The notes: generated from the sequence alone by a model not told the origin. DNA of 47,870 bases from Alphaproteobacteria bacterium (GCA_021413445.1 JAIOQI010000021.1:1-47870), one strand, 5' to 3'. Numbered from the stretch's first letter, positions 36,095-43,905 are shown. Translations and numbers: made by a program.

Positions 36095-37165
36095 ATGCCT
36101 GAGCAGCCGCATCTTTTCTCCCCGCTGAAAATCCGCAACCTCGTCCTGCGCAACCGCATCGGCGTATCGCCGATGTGCCAGTATTCAAGCGAAGACGGCT
36201 TCGTCAACGACTGGCACTTCGCGCATCTGGGTTCGCGCGCGGTCGGCGGGGCCGGGCTGGTGATGATGGAAGCGACCAATGTGTCGCCGGAAGGGCGCAT
36301 CACCCCGGCCTGCACCGGCCTGTGGAAAGACGCGCATATCGAGCCGCTGTGGCGCATCACTGATTTCATCAAAAAACAGGGCGCCGCCGCCGGCGTCCAG
36401 CTTGGCCATGCCGGGCGCAAGGCCAGCATGCAAAAGCCCTGGGAGGGCGGCAAGCGCTTAAGCAAAGATCAGGGTGGGTGGGAAACACTGGCGCCATCGG
36501 CCCTGCCGTTTTCTCCCGAGCTTGAGCCGCCGAAAGAAATGTCCGGGGCGGACATCCAGAAATTCATCGCCGATTTCGTCAGCGCGGCGGAGCGGGCGGT
36601 CAGGGCCGGGTTCCAGATCATCGAGCTGCACGGCGCGCACGGTTATTTGCTGCATGAATTTCTTTCCCCCCTCAGCAACAAGCGCGCCGACAGCTACGGC
36701 GGCTCCCTGGAAAACCGATGCCGCCTGACGCTGGAGATCGCCGGGAAAATCAGGAAAGTAATTCCGCAGGAGATTGTCCTCGGGGCGCGGCTCAGCTGCG
36801 TCGATTGGCTGGAAGGCGGCATCACCATCGATGATTCGGCCCATCTGGCGCAGGAACTGAAAAAACGCGGCGTGGATTTTATCGACTGCTCGTCGGGCTT
36901 CATCTCTGCCGCGGCCAAGTCGCCGTTCGCGCCGGGGTTCCAGGTGCCGTTTGCCAAAGAGATTCGCGAAAAAACCGGGATCTTGACCTGCGCCGTCGGC
37001 CTGATTACCGAAGCGGAGCAGGCGGACGGGATTATCCGCAGCGGCGGCGCCGATATGGTGTTTCTCGCCCGGGCCATGCTGCGCGACCCTTATTGGCCGA
37101 TCCATGCAGCGCAGAAACTGAACCAAAAAGCGGAAATTCCGCCGCAATATCTGCGCGGGTATTAA
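36095..37165 (+). CDS. Old Yellow Enzyme family NADH:flavin oxidoreductase (YqjM-like)
   Basis: A 356-residue FMN ene-reductase. It belongs to the YqjM or thermophilic-like OYE class: the regulatory cysteine is Cys28 in SPMCQYS, the substrate-binding histidine pair is His179/His182 in ELHGAHGYLLHEFLSP, and SNKRADSYGGSLENR follows. The flavin-phosphate region is near the end (GGADMVFLARAMLRDP). Such enzymes reduce activated C=C bonds of enals, enones or electrophiles with NAD(P)H, often as a detoxification step. Its TAA overlaps the stop of the convergent pmbA gene by four bases. Confidence 0.93.
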   Translation: MPEQPHLFSPLKIRNLVLRNRIGVSPMCQYSSEDGFVNDWHFAHLGSRAVGGAGLVMMEATNVSPEGRITPACTGLWKDAHIEPLWRITDFIKKQGAAAGVQLGHAGRKASMQKPWEGGKRLSKDQGGWETLAPSALPFSPELEPPKEMSGADIQKFIADFVSAAERAVRAGFQIIELHGAHGYLLHEFLSPLSNKRADSYGGSLENRCRLTLEIAGKIRKVIPQEIVLGARLSCVDWLEGGITIDDSAHLAQELKKRGVDFIDCSSGFISAAAKSPFAPGFQVPFAKEIREKTGILTCAVGLITEAEQADGIIRSGGADMVFLARAMLRDPYWPIHAAQKLNQKAEIPPQYLRGY

Positions 37166-38511
37166 GCCCCCGCCACCGTCATCCCATCAATTCGCAAGGA
37201 TGGCGCATCGATGCCGTATTTCAACTCGAGGTCATTGGCCGGGGTGCAATTGAGCCACATATCCTTCAGGTTTCCGGCCACCGTCAGCTCCGCCACCGGA
37301 TAGGCGATTTTGCCGTTTTCAATCCAGAAGCCCTTGGCGCCGCGGCTGTAATCGCCGGTGACGATATTGGCGCCGCTGCCCATCAGGCTGGTGACATAGA
37401 ATCCGGAATCGATGTCCTTGATAAGCTCGTCCAAAGTGACATGGCCCGGCTGCATGTAAAAATTGGCCGGCCGCGGCGAGGGCGCGGAGCCGGAGCCGCG
37501 CGCGGCGTTGCCGGTCGTTTTCAGTCCCAGTTGCCGCGCCGAGCTTAAATCAAGCAGCCAGCCGGTCAGGTCGCCTTTGTCGATGATAGCGCGCTTTTGC
37601 GGCGCAATGCCTTCACCGTCAAACGGGTGTGAGCGCAGGCCCCTTTTTAAAAAGGGATCGTCGATGATGGTGACGGCGCCGTTGAAAACCTGCTGGCCCA
37701 GCTTATCTTTCAGCAAGGTCGTGCCGCGCGCCACCGCCGCGCCGGAGATGGCCCCCGCCAGCGAGCCGATCAGCCCGCCGGAAATGCGGTTATCGAACAC
37801 CAGCGGCACCTGCCGGGTCGCGGCTTTCCGGGGATGCAGCGACCTGACCGCCCGCTCGGCGGCTTTCATGCCGACGGTTTCCGCCGCCTTGAGGTCGGAA
37901 AGAAAAGTCGCGGAGTCGAAATCATCATTGACTTCCATGGCGGTCCCCTCGCCGGCAATCACCATGACCCCGATGCTGAAGCCGGAAGAGGCATAACTGC
38001 CGGCAAAGCCGTTGCTGGCGGCATAGTAAACCTTATCCTTGCCGCAGCTGAACTCGGCGCCGTCGGAATTGGTGATGCCCTTCACCCCCAGCGCAGCCTG
38101 TTCGGCGCGGTCGGCATAGTCGTTCATTTTTTCAACGGAGATTTCCGTTGCATCATATAAATCAAGGTCCGGAAAGGTCCGGGCGGTTTCGGACGGGTCG
38201 GCAATCCCGGCATAGGGGTCTTCCGGCACGCAGCGGGCCATCGCGACGGCGCGTTCGGCCATCTGCGTCAGGGCCTCTGCCGCGCGGTCGGAGGAAGACA
38301 CGATCGCGCTTCTTTTGCCGACGAAAACGCGCAGGCCGATGTCCGCTTCTTCCGAACGGTGGATCGATTCCGGCTTGCCGAGGCGGCGGTTGATGGAGAC
38401 GGAGGATGAGTCCGACAGCACGACATCGGCCTCCGTGGCGCCGAAGCCCTTGGCTTTTTTAAGAATATCCTGCAAAAGTTGAAGCGTCTGATCTTGTTTC
38501 AGGTCAGACAT
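37162..38511 (-). CDS. pmbA: PmbA/TldE-family metalloprotease subunit
   Basis: A 449-residue member of the TldD/PmbA family. PmbA (TldE) pairs with TldD, which holds the zinc site, to degrade unfolded peptides or process antibiotic and toxin peptides. No HExxxH motif is present, as expected for TldE. Landmarks are the early INRRLGKPESIHRSEE, RSHPFDGEGIAPQKRAIIDKG-type centre, NFYMQPGHVTLDELI and the C-terminal SRGAKGFWIENGKIAYPVAELTVAGN. tldD is not in the window. The gene overlaps the end of the upstream receiver/GGDEF gene by eight bases. Confidence 0.93.
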   Translation of the reverse strand: MSDLKQDQTLQLLQDILKKAKGFGATEADVVLSDSSSVSINRRLGKPESIHRSEEADIGLRVFVGKRSAIVSSSDRAAEALTQMAERAVAMARCVPEDPYAGIADPSETARTFPDLDLYDATEISVEKMNDYADRAEQAALGVKGITNSDGAEFSCGKDKVYYAASNGFAGSYASSGFSIGVMVIAGEGTAMEVNDDFDSATFLSDLKAAETVGMKAAERAVRSLHPRKAATRQVPLVFDNRISGGLIGSLAGAISGAAVARGTTLLKDKLGQQVFNGAVTIIDDPFLKRGLRSHPFDGEGIAPQKRAIIDKGDLTGWLLDLSSARQLGLKTTGNAARGSGSAPSPRPANFYMQPGHVTLDELIKDIDSGFYVTSLMGSGANIVTGDYSRGAKGFWIENGKIAYPVAELTVAGNLKDMWLNCTPANDLELKYGIDAPSLRIDGMTVAGA

Positions 38512-39358
38512 TGCCGCCTTCCTCTTTTTCCTGGTCCGCCGCCTGCGACGGCACGATCCGCTCCTCGTGCAGCGCGCCTTGCGGCAGGCTGACCAGACTC
38601 AGCTCCAGTTGCGGCGCGGCGGCCGGATCCTTGAATGTATTATAAAACTTGTCGATGATTTCGCAAAAACGGGTGAAGGCGTCCGCCGGCTCCGTCTCGT
38701 ATTGCGGCCGCTGCAGCAATATGCCGAAATCGCTGGCGCCCAGCCGGCCGATGACGTCCGACTGGCGGCGCATGGAGGTGACTTTCTCCGTCAGTTTTTG
38801 CAGGGTCTCCTCTGCCGCCGCCGCGCCCAGCGCCGCGACAATCGCGTCATAATTTATCATGCTCAGGAAGACGATGAAGCTGCGCTCCCCGTAACGGAAG
38901 GAACGGTCGATCGCGGAAAGGAACAGCTGGTTGAACGCCGCCTTGCCGATCATGCCTCCGGTGGAGTGCACGTTGTCTTCCTTGGCCAGATGCCTGGTGA
39001 TCTCGATCAGGCGCTCGGCGTTGCCGATTTTGGTGTCGAGGTCCATGACGCTGAAAGGCTTGAGAAGCACGTCATTGGTGCCGGCCGCAATCGCTTCCTC
39101 CTGCGTCGCCGTCTTGGAGAGCATGATCAGATAAGGCTTCATGTGCGCGCGCAGGCTCTTCCAGATCCCGATCATGACCGGGCGGGCGTCGCTCAACGGG
39201 GCGGGGTCCAGAAGGATGCAGTCAAAATTGCCGATTTTGATTTTTTCAAAGGCTTCATTCTTGTTCGGTTCCATGACGACGGTATGGCCCCGCGCCTGCA
39301 GCTTTGATGAAATCAGCTGATTGGTAAGAGATTCGCGATCGATGACCAGAATATCCAT
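38504..39358 (-). CDS. Receiver domain protein with degenerate GGDEF-like domain
   Basis: A 284-residue two-domain protein. Residues 1-120 form a CheY-like receiver with Asp7/Glu9, phospho-acceptor Asp51 in ILLDPAP, Ser81 and Lys100 in LLKPF. Residues ~140-255 resemble a GGDEF domain whose signature reads GASDF near RLGASDFGILL, so cyclase activity is unlikely. The last 30 residues are acidic. The ATG at 39358, after GGGGGA, is the start; a longer frame from 39454 would be a hydrophobic leader that is probably not translated. It overlaps pmbA by eight bases, an odd partnership. A role as a non-catalytic signal-transduction scaffold is inferred. Confidence 0.8.
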   Translation of the reverse strand: MDILVIDRESLTNQLISSKLQARGHTVVMEPNKNEAFEKIKIGNFDCILLDPAPLSDARPVMIGIWKSLRAHMKPYLIMLSKTATQEEAIAAGTNDVLLKPFSVMDLDTKIGNAERLIEITRHLAKEDNVHSTGGMIGKAAFNQLFLSAIDRSFRYGERSFIVFLSMINYDAIVAALGAAAAEETLQKLTEKVTSMRRQSDVIGRLGASDFGILLQRPQYETEPADAFTRFCEIIDKFYNTFKDPAAAPQLELSLVSLPQGALHEERIVPSQAADQEKEEGGNV

Positions 39359-39447
39359 GTTTTCCCCCAAAAATCCTCCCCTTACTGTAGAAAAAACCAC
39401 GCAAATGACCAATAGAAATAACAAAATTCTTATTCTCCATATAATAT

Positions 39448-39477
39448 TTGACAATCAGCCCGGTTTTGCTTTAAAAC
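39448..39477 (+). promoter_or_regulatory. Promoter of tRNA-Leu
   Basis: A perfect -35 box TTGACA is at 39448-39453 and TAAAAC at 39472-39477 (18-bp spacer; TTAAAA with a 17-bp spacer is the alternative). Transcription would start about 10 bases before the tRNA at 39496. The stretch 39359-39447 also holds the divergent promoter of the receiver gene, which I cannot place. Confidence 0.6.
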
Positions 39478-39495
39478 TCGTTTCACCAACCCCGT

Positions 39496-39580
39496 GCCCA
39501 AATGGCGGAATTGGTAGACGCGCAGGTTTCAGGTACCTGTGGGGCAACCCGTGGAAGTTCGAGTCTTCTTTTGGGCACCA
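39496..39580 (+). tRNA. tRNA-Leu (anticodon CAG)
   Basis: A full class II cloverleaf. The acceptor stem is GCCCAAA (39496-39502) paired with TTTGGGC (39570-39576). The D-arm is GGCGGAATTGGTAGACGC, and the anticodon stem CAGGT/ACCTG encloses the loop TTCAGGT with anticodon CAG (reads CUG). A long variable arm TGGGGCAACCCG and the T-arm GAAGTTCGAGTCTTC complete it. The CCA end is encoded (39578-39580). CUG is a very common leucine codon in this GC-rich window, so this is likely a major tRNA. Confidence 0.97.
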
Positions 39581-39644
39581 ACCTTCTTCCGTATGCTCAT
39601 ACAGGCGAAGGTGTCCGCTGAGGCTCGTCAGAGCATAAGCGGAC
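39581..39644 (+). ncRNA. Two-hairpin structured spacer after tRNA-Leu
   Basis: Two hairpins follow the tRNA CCA end without a gap. Hairpin 1 pairs ACCTTC (39581-39586) with GAAGGT (39607-39612) and has an inner GTAT/ATAC stem with loop GCTC. Hairpin 2 pairs GTCCGCT (39613-39619) with AGCGGAC (39638-39644), then after a 3x3 internal loop GCTC pairs with GAGC around a GTCA loop. No T run follows, so it is not a plain terminator. It may be a processing signal, a small RNA, or an untranslated structure. Confidence 0.5.
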
Positions 39645-39652
39645 TAGTGGAA

Positions 39653-39658
39653 TATAAT
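39653..39658 (+). promoter_or_regulatory. Perfect -10 box just before the rnd start
   Basis: TATAAT (39653-39658) ends six bases before the rnd ATG at 39665, and no ribosome-binding site is visible upstream of that ATG. Transcription from this box would start at or within a base or two of the A of the ATG, giving a leaderless message. No good -35 match is seen. Confidence 0.45.
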
Positions 39659-39664
39659 TGAATT

Positions 39665-40276
39665 ATGACAGTCACATTGCATCAAGGCGACATCCCCCCC
39701 ACCCTTCATTTTAGCTCCTGTGTCGCCATCGACACGGAGACCATGGGGCTGCAGCCGGCGAGAGACCGCCTTTGCCTGGTGCAGCTGTCGGCTGGGGACG
39801 GCCATGCGCATATCGTGCAGTTAAAGGCCGGCCAGTATGCCGCGCCGAACCTGAAAAAACTGCTGACGGACCCCGCTGTCACCAAGCTGTTCCATTTTGC
39901 GCGTTTTGATATCGCGGCGATCTGGACATACCTGGATGTGCTGACGGCGCCCGTCTATTGCACGAAAATCGCTTCGCGCCTGGCGCGCACCTTCACCGCC
40001 CACCATTCCCTCAAAACCCTGTGCAGCGAACTGTTGCGGGTGGATCTCGACAAGCAGCAGCAAACGACCAACTGGGGCGCTGACCTCCTGTCAGAGGAAC
40101 AGGTTAAATATGCCGCGGCGGATGTCCTGTATTTACATAAACTTAAAGAAATTCTCGATGCCTCCCTGATTCGCGAAGGCCGCATGAAACTCGCGCAGTC
40201 CTGTTTCGATTTTCTTCCCTCCCGGGCGCTCCTTGATGTCGCCGGCTGGGACAAAGAGGATATTTTCGAGCATTAA
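39665..40276 (+). CDS. rnd: Short ribonuclease D (3'-5' exoribonuclease)
   Basis: A 203-residue DEDDy exonuclease containing only the catalytic domain. The acidic residues are Asp23/Glu25 in AIDTETMGL, Asp82 in FHFARFDIAA, and Tyr149/Asp153 in KYAAADVLYLHKL. It lacks the C-terminal HRDC domains of E. coli RNase D, as short alphaproteobacterial forms often do. RNase D trims the 3' ends of tRNAs and other stable RNAs, which fits its place right after a tRNA gene. The start lacks a ribosome site and a TATAAT box ends six bases before it. Confidence 0.93.
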   Translation: MTVTLHQGDIPPTLHFSSCVAIDTETMGLQPARDRLCLVQLSAGDGHAHIVQLKAGQYAAPNLKKLLTDPAVTKLFHFARFDIAAIWTYLDVLTAPVYCTKIASRLARTFTAHHSLKTLCSELLRVDLDKQQQTTNWGADLLSEEQVKYAAADVLYLHKLKEILDASLIREGRMKLAQSCFDFLPSRALLDVAGWDKEDIFEH

Positions 40277-40366
40277 GTTTAAAAAACCTATCCCGCCGCC
40301 GGATATTTTAAGTATCATCATTTAATGTCCCGAATTGAACCGGAAATATTTTGAAGGCGGCGCCAG

Positions 40367-41281
40367 ATGCCCGGTAAAAAACCGAAAAACACCAAGCCAA
40401 AAAACAGCCCACCAAAAAGCGGCAAGCTGGTGAATTCCTTCAATGCCAAAAAACCCCCGCAGGAAGAGATCGATGGTTTTCTTTCCGCCGCCGCCTATAA
40501 CGATGCCGCGACTGTCGCAACCTTCCTGAAAAAACACCCAGCCGCCATTAATGCCAAGGATGATGGCGGCGATACGGCCCTGATGAACGCCCTCAGACGC
40601 GACAATGATGTCATCGCCGCGCTCCTGCTGGACAAAGGCGCCGACGTTAACCTGAAAAACACCGAGAACGCCACAGCCCTGATGATCGCCGCGCAGCGCG
40701 GCAATAACGGCATCGCCGCGCTCCTGCTGGACAAAGGCGCCGACGTTAAACCGAAAAACAGCGAAGGCGATACGGCGCTCATCCTTGCCGCCGGGAACGG
40801 GTATAAAGACATCGCCGCGCTCCTGCTGGACAAGGGCGCCGACATCCATGCAAAAAATACCGATGGCGCCACGGCCCTGCTGAAGGCCGCCGACAACAGG
40901 TCCTGCGACATTGTGACGCTATTGCTCGATAAGGGCGCCGACATCAATGCCAAAGACGCCGACGGAGCCTCCGCGCTGATGTATGCTGTCAGGAACGGGG
41001 ACCTGGACACCGTCACGGCCCTGCTGGACAAGGGGGCGGACATCAGCCTTAAAGACAAAGATGGCGACACCGCCCTGTCGATCGCCAAAGACCTGGAGCG
41101 TTCGGAAATTCAGGAACAACTTGAACGGCGCCTTGAAAAGCAACAGCGGCGCCAGGCCGAGGCGGAAGAGGCAAAAGCGCAGGCCGCGGCCAAAGCCCTC
41201 AGTGAGGCCCGCCTGGAAAAACTGAAAAACCAGCGCCCCGCAAAATCCACCCTGAAAAAAAACCCGCCGCCCCAGCCGTGA
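40367..41281 (+). CDS. Ankyrin-repeat protein
   Basis: A 304-residue protein. A Lys/Pro-rich N-terminus (1-30) is followed by about seven ankyrin repeats (about 38-270) of 33 residues, with the pattern GxTALxxAxxxGxxxIxxLLLDKGADxxxK. The DNA of successive repeats is nearly identical: the 38-base run starting CATCGCCGCGCTCCTG recurs at 40612, 40711 and 40810, exactly 99 bases apart. The C-terminus (about 245-304) is a charged coiled coil and Pro/Lys tail. It has no signal peptide, so a cytoplasmic protein-protein adaptor is likely. GAAGG precedes the ATG. A terminator overlaps its end. Confidence 0.88.
   Translation: MPGKKPKNTKPKNSPPKSGKLVNSFNAKKPPQEEIDGFLSAAAYNDAATVATFLKKHPAAINAKDDGGDTALMNALRRDNDVIAALLLDKGADVNLKNTENATALMIAAQRGNNGIAALLLDKGADVKPKNSEGDTALILAAGNGYKDIAALLLDKGADIHAKNTDGATALLKAADNRSCDIVTLLLDKGADINAKDADGASALMYAVRNGDLDTVTALLDKGADISLKDKDGDTALSIAKDLERSEIQEQLERRLEKQQRRQAEAEEAKAQAAAKALSEARLEKLKNQRPAKSTLKKNPPPQP
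40612..40848 (+). repeat. Tandem 99-bp direct repeats in the ankyrin gene
   Basis: Three in-phase copies begin at 40612, 40711 and 40810. The first two share an identical run of 39 bases; the third differs at a few positions. The 99-base period equals one 33-residue ankyrin repeat, showing recent duplication or gene conversion rather than only protein-level constraint. Confidence 0.8.
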
Positions 41282-41309
41282 TTCTCTAGAATCCCGGCCG
41301 GCTGTTTTT
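41273..41309 (+). terminator. Probable terminator of the ankyrin gene
   Basis: CAGCCG (41273-41278) pairs with CGGCTG (41299-41304) and a TTTTT run follows (41305-41309). An inner stem GATTC/GAATC adds a second arm inside the loop. The 5' arm overlaps the last codons and the TGA stop at 41279-41281. Confidence 0.5.
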
Positions 41310-41368
41310 GATGAGCGAATCCGCCCCAGCCGATATTATGTTAAAAATAAGCGATTTGGACATAAAAA

Positions 41369-41397
41369 TTGACATAAACACAAGTGTTTGCTAAAAA
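41369..41397 (+). promoter_or_regulatory. Promoter of the kdsD-lpt operon with an inverted repeat in the spacer
   Basis: A perfect -35 TTGACA (41369-41374) and TAAAAA (41392-41397) are 17 bp apart. The spacer holds AAACAC-AA-GTGTTT (41376-41389), an inverted repeat with perfect 6-bp arms, a candidate operator. The leader runs about 25 bases to the ATG at 41427. Confidence 0.6.
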
Positions 41398-41426
41398 ATG
41401 AGCAAATAGAAAAGGTATTTTATCAC

Positions 41427-42443
41427 ATGACCATCGTTAAACTTTCCGAGTCCGCCCAAGTGCCGGCTGCCACCCACAAATATCTCGCCACCGCCATCCG
41501 GGTGCTGGAGACGGAGGCGCGGGCGCTTTCCGAACTATCGCGCTTTCTTGACGACCGTTTCCTGCAGGCGGTTGAAATGGTCGCCGCCGCCGAAGGGCGC
41601 GTCATTGTGACGGGCATGGGCAAGAGCGGCCATATCGGGAAAAAAATCGCCGCCACCTTCGCCTCGACCGGCACCCCCGCCTTTTTCGTGCATCCGGCGG
41701 AAGCCAGCCACGGCGACATGGGCATGATCGTGCGGGGCGACATCGTCCTTGCCCTGTCCAACTCCGGCGAGGCCAAGGAACTGAACGACCTGATCGAATA
41801 CACCCGCCGCTTCGCCATCCCGCTGATCGGCATCACCAGCCGCCCGCAATCGACGCTGGCGCAGCGCGCCGACATCGCGCTGCTGCTGCCGGACTGCCCC
41901 GAAGCCTGCCCGAACGGCCTCGCTCCCACCACCTCGACCACCCTCACCCTGGCGCTCGGCGATGCGCTGGCGATCACGCTGCTGGAGAAGAAGGGCTTCA
42001 CCGCAAAAGACTTCAAGGTCTATCACCCCGGCGGCAAGCTCGGCCAGCAGCTGATGAAGGTTTCCGAGATCATGCACACCGGCGAACAGCTGCCGGTCGC
42101 CTCCGAAAACATCCCGGTCATGGAAGCCATCGCCATCATCAACGCCAAAGGCTTCGGCTGCATCGGGCTGGTCAACGACCGGGGCGCTCTCACCGGCATC
42201 ATCACCGACGGCGATATCCGCCGCAAGCTCAGCGCCGATATCGTCACCAAGGCCGCCCAGGACATCATGACCCGCAACCCGAAAACCGTTTCGCCGGACA
42301 CGCTGGTCGCCGAGGCGATGGCCGTCATGAACGACCTGAAAAACGCCTTCCGCAAGATCACCTGCCTGCTGGTGGTGGATGCATCGGGGAAACCCGCCGG
42401 CCTGCTGCATATCCACGACTGCCTCCGCGCCGGTTTTGCGTGA
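41427..42443 (+). CDS. kdsD: D-arabinose 5-phosphate isomerase (KpsF/GutQ family)
   Basis: KdsD makes D-arabinose 5-phosphate from ribulose 5-phosphate, the first step of Kdo synthesis for LPS. The 338-residue protein has an SIS domain (about 40-180) with VTGMGKSGHIGKKIAATFASTG and PAEASHGDMGM, then two CBS domains (about 205-265 and 275-335), for example IMTRNPKTVSPDTLVAEA. The ATG at 41427 follows AAAGG at 41411-41415. An in-frame TTG at 41388 would sit in the promoter. The stop overlaps the GTG of lptC (GTGA). kdsC, often next to it, is missing here. Confidence 0.94.
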   Translation: MTIVKLSESAQVPAATHKYLATAIRVLETEARALSELSRFLDDRFLQAVEMVAAAEGRVIVTGMGKSGHIGKKIAATFASTGTPAFFVHPAEASHGDMGMIVRGDIVLALSNSGEAKELNDLIEYTRRFAIPLIGITSRPQSTLAQRADIALLLPDCPEACPNGLAPTTSTTLTLALGDALAITLLEKKGFTAKDFKVYHPGGKLGQQLMKVSEIMHTGEQLPVASENIPVMEAIAIINAKGFGCIGLVNDRGALTGIITDGDIRRKLSADIVTKAAQDIMTRNPKTVSPDTLVAEAMAVMNDLKNAFRKITCLLVVDASGKPAGLLHIHDCLRAGFA

Positions 42444-43087
42444 CCGCCCAGGAACGTCAATACAGCTCCGGCGTCTATGCCCCCCGCCGCCTCGGCACCT
42501 TAGGGCAAGGTTATTCCTTTTTTGTCAGGATCCTGAAGTTTATCCTGCCGCTGGCCATGCTGGTGATTATCGGCGTCCTGATCGCGCGTCTTTCCAATGA
42601 TCCGCAGCAGCAAAAAATAATCGCCCTGCCGCAGGAGGAAAAAACCACCGCCGGGCAAATTGAACTGGTGCGGGCGAAATACGAGGGAACCGACGACCAG
42701 GGCCGCGCCTATACGGTTACCGCCGACAAGACCATCCGCGCCATGGACGCCCCCGACACCGTCCTGTTCGAAAAGCCCCTGGCCGACATCACGCTGCAGG
42801 ACAAGACCTGGGTGGCGATCAAAGCCGAAGCCGGCTCCTTTGACCACGCCGCGGAAAAACTGAGCCTGAAGGGCAACGTCACGATTTTTCATGACAGCGG
42901 CTATGAGCTGGCGCTGCAGGACATTATTATCGACCTGAAGCAAAAAACAGCGGCGACAGCCTCGCCGGTGCGGGCGCAGGGGCCGCTGGGAAGCATCGCG
43001 GCAAAAAACCTGTCCGTGCAGGACCGGGGAGACCTGGTGGTATTCGGCGGGCCGGTCGCCCTGACGGTTTTCAAACTCTCGCCATGA
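42440..43087 (+). CDS. lptC: LPS export ABC transporter periplasmic protein LptC
   Basis: A 215-residue bitopic protein: one membrane helix (about 29-50, FFVRILKFILPLAMLVIIGVLIA region) then a periplasmic beta-jellyroll (about 65-210) typical of LptC, with segments such as YTVTADKTIRAM and NVTIFHDSGYELAL. LptC accepts LPS from LptB2FG at the inner membrane and passes it to LptA. Sequence conservation in this family is low, so the call rests on length, topology, and position between kdsD and lptA. The GTG start and the stop both overlap neighbours by four bases, showing tight translational coupling. Confidence 0.9.
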   Translation: MTAQERQYSSGVYAPRRLGTLGQGYSFFVRILKFILPLAMLVIIGVLIARLSNDPQQQKIIALPQEEKTTAGQIELVRAKYEGTDDQGRAYTVTADKTIRAMDAPDTVLFEKPLADITLQDKTWVAIKAEAGSFDHAAEKLSLKGNVTIFHDSGYELALQDIIIDLKQKTAATASPVRAQGPLGSIAAKNLSVQDRGDLVVFGGPVALTVFKLSP

Positions 43088-43902
43088 AAGAAAAGCGGAT
43101 GAAAAAAACTTTTTTGATCTTGATTTTGTTTTTTCTCAACGGCGCGGCCTTCGCCAAAGACGCAGCCGATACCGCCGCGCCGGTTGAAATTTCCGCCGCC
43201 GGGTCCCTAGAGTGGAATCGCAAGGACAAAACCTACACCGCCCGCGACAATGTGATTGTGACCCAGGGGCTGTCCAGGATTCAAAGCGACCGCCTGATCG
43301 CCCGTTACACCGGCGATAATGGCGCGACCGCCCTCTCCTCCCTGGAGGCCGATAACCACGTCACGATCCAGTCGCCGCCCTATACCGCCTACGGCGACCG
43401 CGCCATTTATAATGTCAAAACCGGCAACGCCGTGCTGACCGGGAAAGAGCTGAAGATAACCACAGACGCCGATCTCATGACCGCACAGGATAAAATAGAG
43501 TTTTTCGGCGCCGAACAGCGCCTGGACGCCACCGGAAAAGCGACCGCCACCCACGATTCATCGACCGTCACAGCCGATGTCTTGAGCGCTTATTTCGATA
43601 AAGACGCCGCCGGCAGGATGGGCTTAAGAAAAATAACCGCCCGCGGCAGCGTCGTCATCAAAACGGCGAAAGAGACCGTCACCGGCGATGAAGGGGTTTA
43701 TGACGTGGTAACCCAAAAAGCCGTCCTGACCGGAAAAGTCCTGATCCGCCAGGGGCAAAACTGGCTCGAAGGCACCAGCGCCCATGTTGACATGACGACC
43801 GGAATCAGCCAATTGTTGGGAAGCGGCAATCCTGAAACCGAAGGCCGCGTGAAAGGCGTCTTTTATCCAAGCGCCGATCACCCCAAAAAGGAAAGTCCTT
43901 AA
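43084..43902 (+). CDS. lptA: LPS transport periplasmic protein LptA
   Basis: A 272-residue exported OstA/LptA protein that forms the periplasmic bridge carrying LPS. A signal peptide spans residues ~6-24 (KKTFLILILFFLNGAAFA, cleavage before KD). The mature protein has repeated beta-jellyroll strands with VTADVLSAYFDKD and SLEADNHVTIQSPPYTAYGDRAIY-type segments. It is longer than the E. coli protein (185 residues), with a second block (about 190-250) repeating the KETVTGDEGVYDVVTQKAVLTG pattern. The ATG overlaps the lptC stop; a second ATG at 43099 is also possible. Confidence 0.9.
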   Translation: MKEKRMKKTFLILILFFLNGAAFAKDAADTAAPVEISAAGSLEWNRKDKTYTARDNVIVTQGLSRIQSDRLIARYTGDNGATALSSLEADNHVTIQSPPYTAYGDRAIYNVKTGNAVLTGKELKITTDADLMTAQDKIEFFGAEQRLDATGKATATHDSSTVTADVLSAYFDKDAAGRMGLRKITARGSVVIKTAKETVTGDEGVYDVVTQKAVLTGKVLIRQGQNWLEGTSAHVDMTTGISQLLGSGNPETEGRVKGVFYPSADHPKKESP

Positions 43903-43905
43903 GTT

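Noticed and set aside
39359..39454. N-terminal hydrophobic extension of the receiver protein
   Set aside because: A receiver domain normally starts near its first strand; the ATG at 39358 follows GGGGGA, and the extension overlaps the divergent promoter region.
40612..40848. Short direct repeats that might suggest a CRISPR-like array
   Set aside because: The repeats are in frame, 99 bases apart and encode ankyrin modules; there are no unique spacers and no cas genes.
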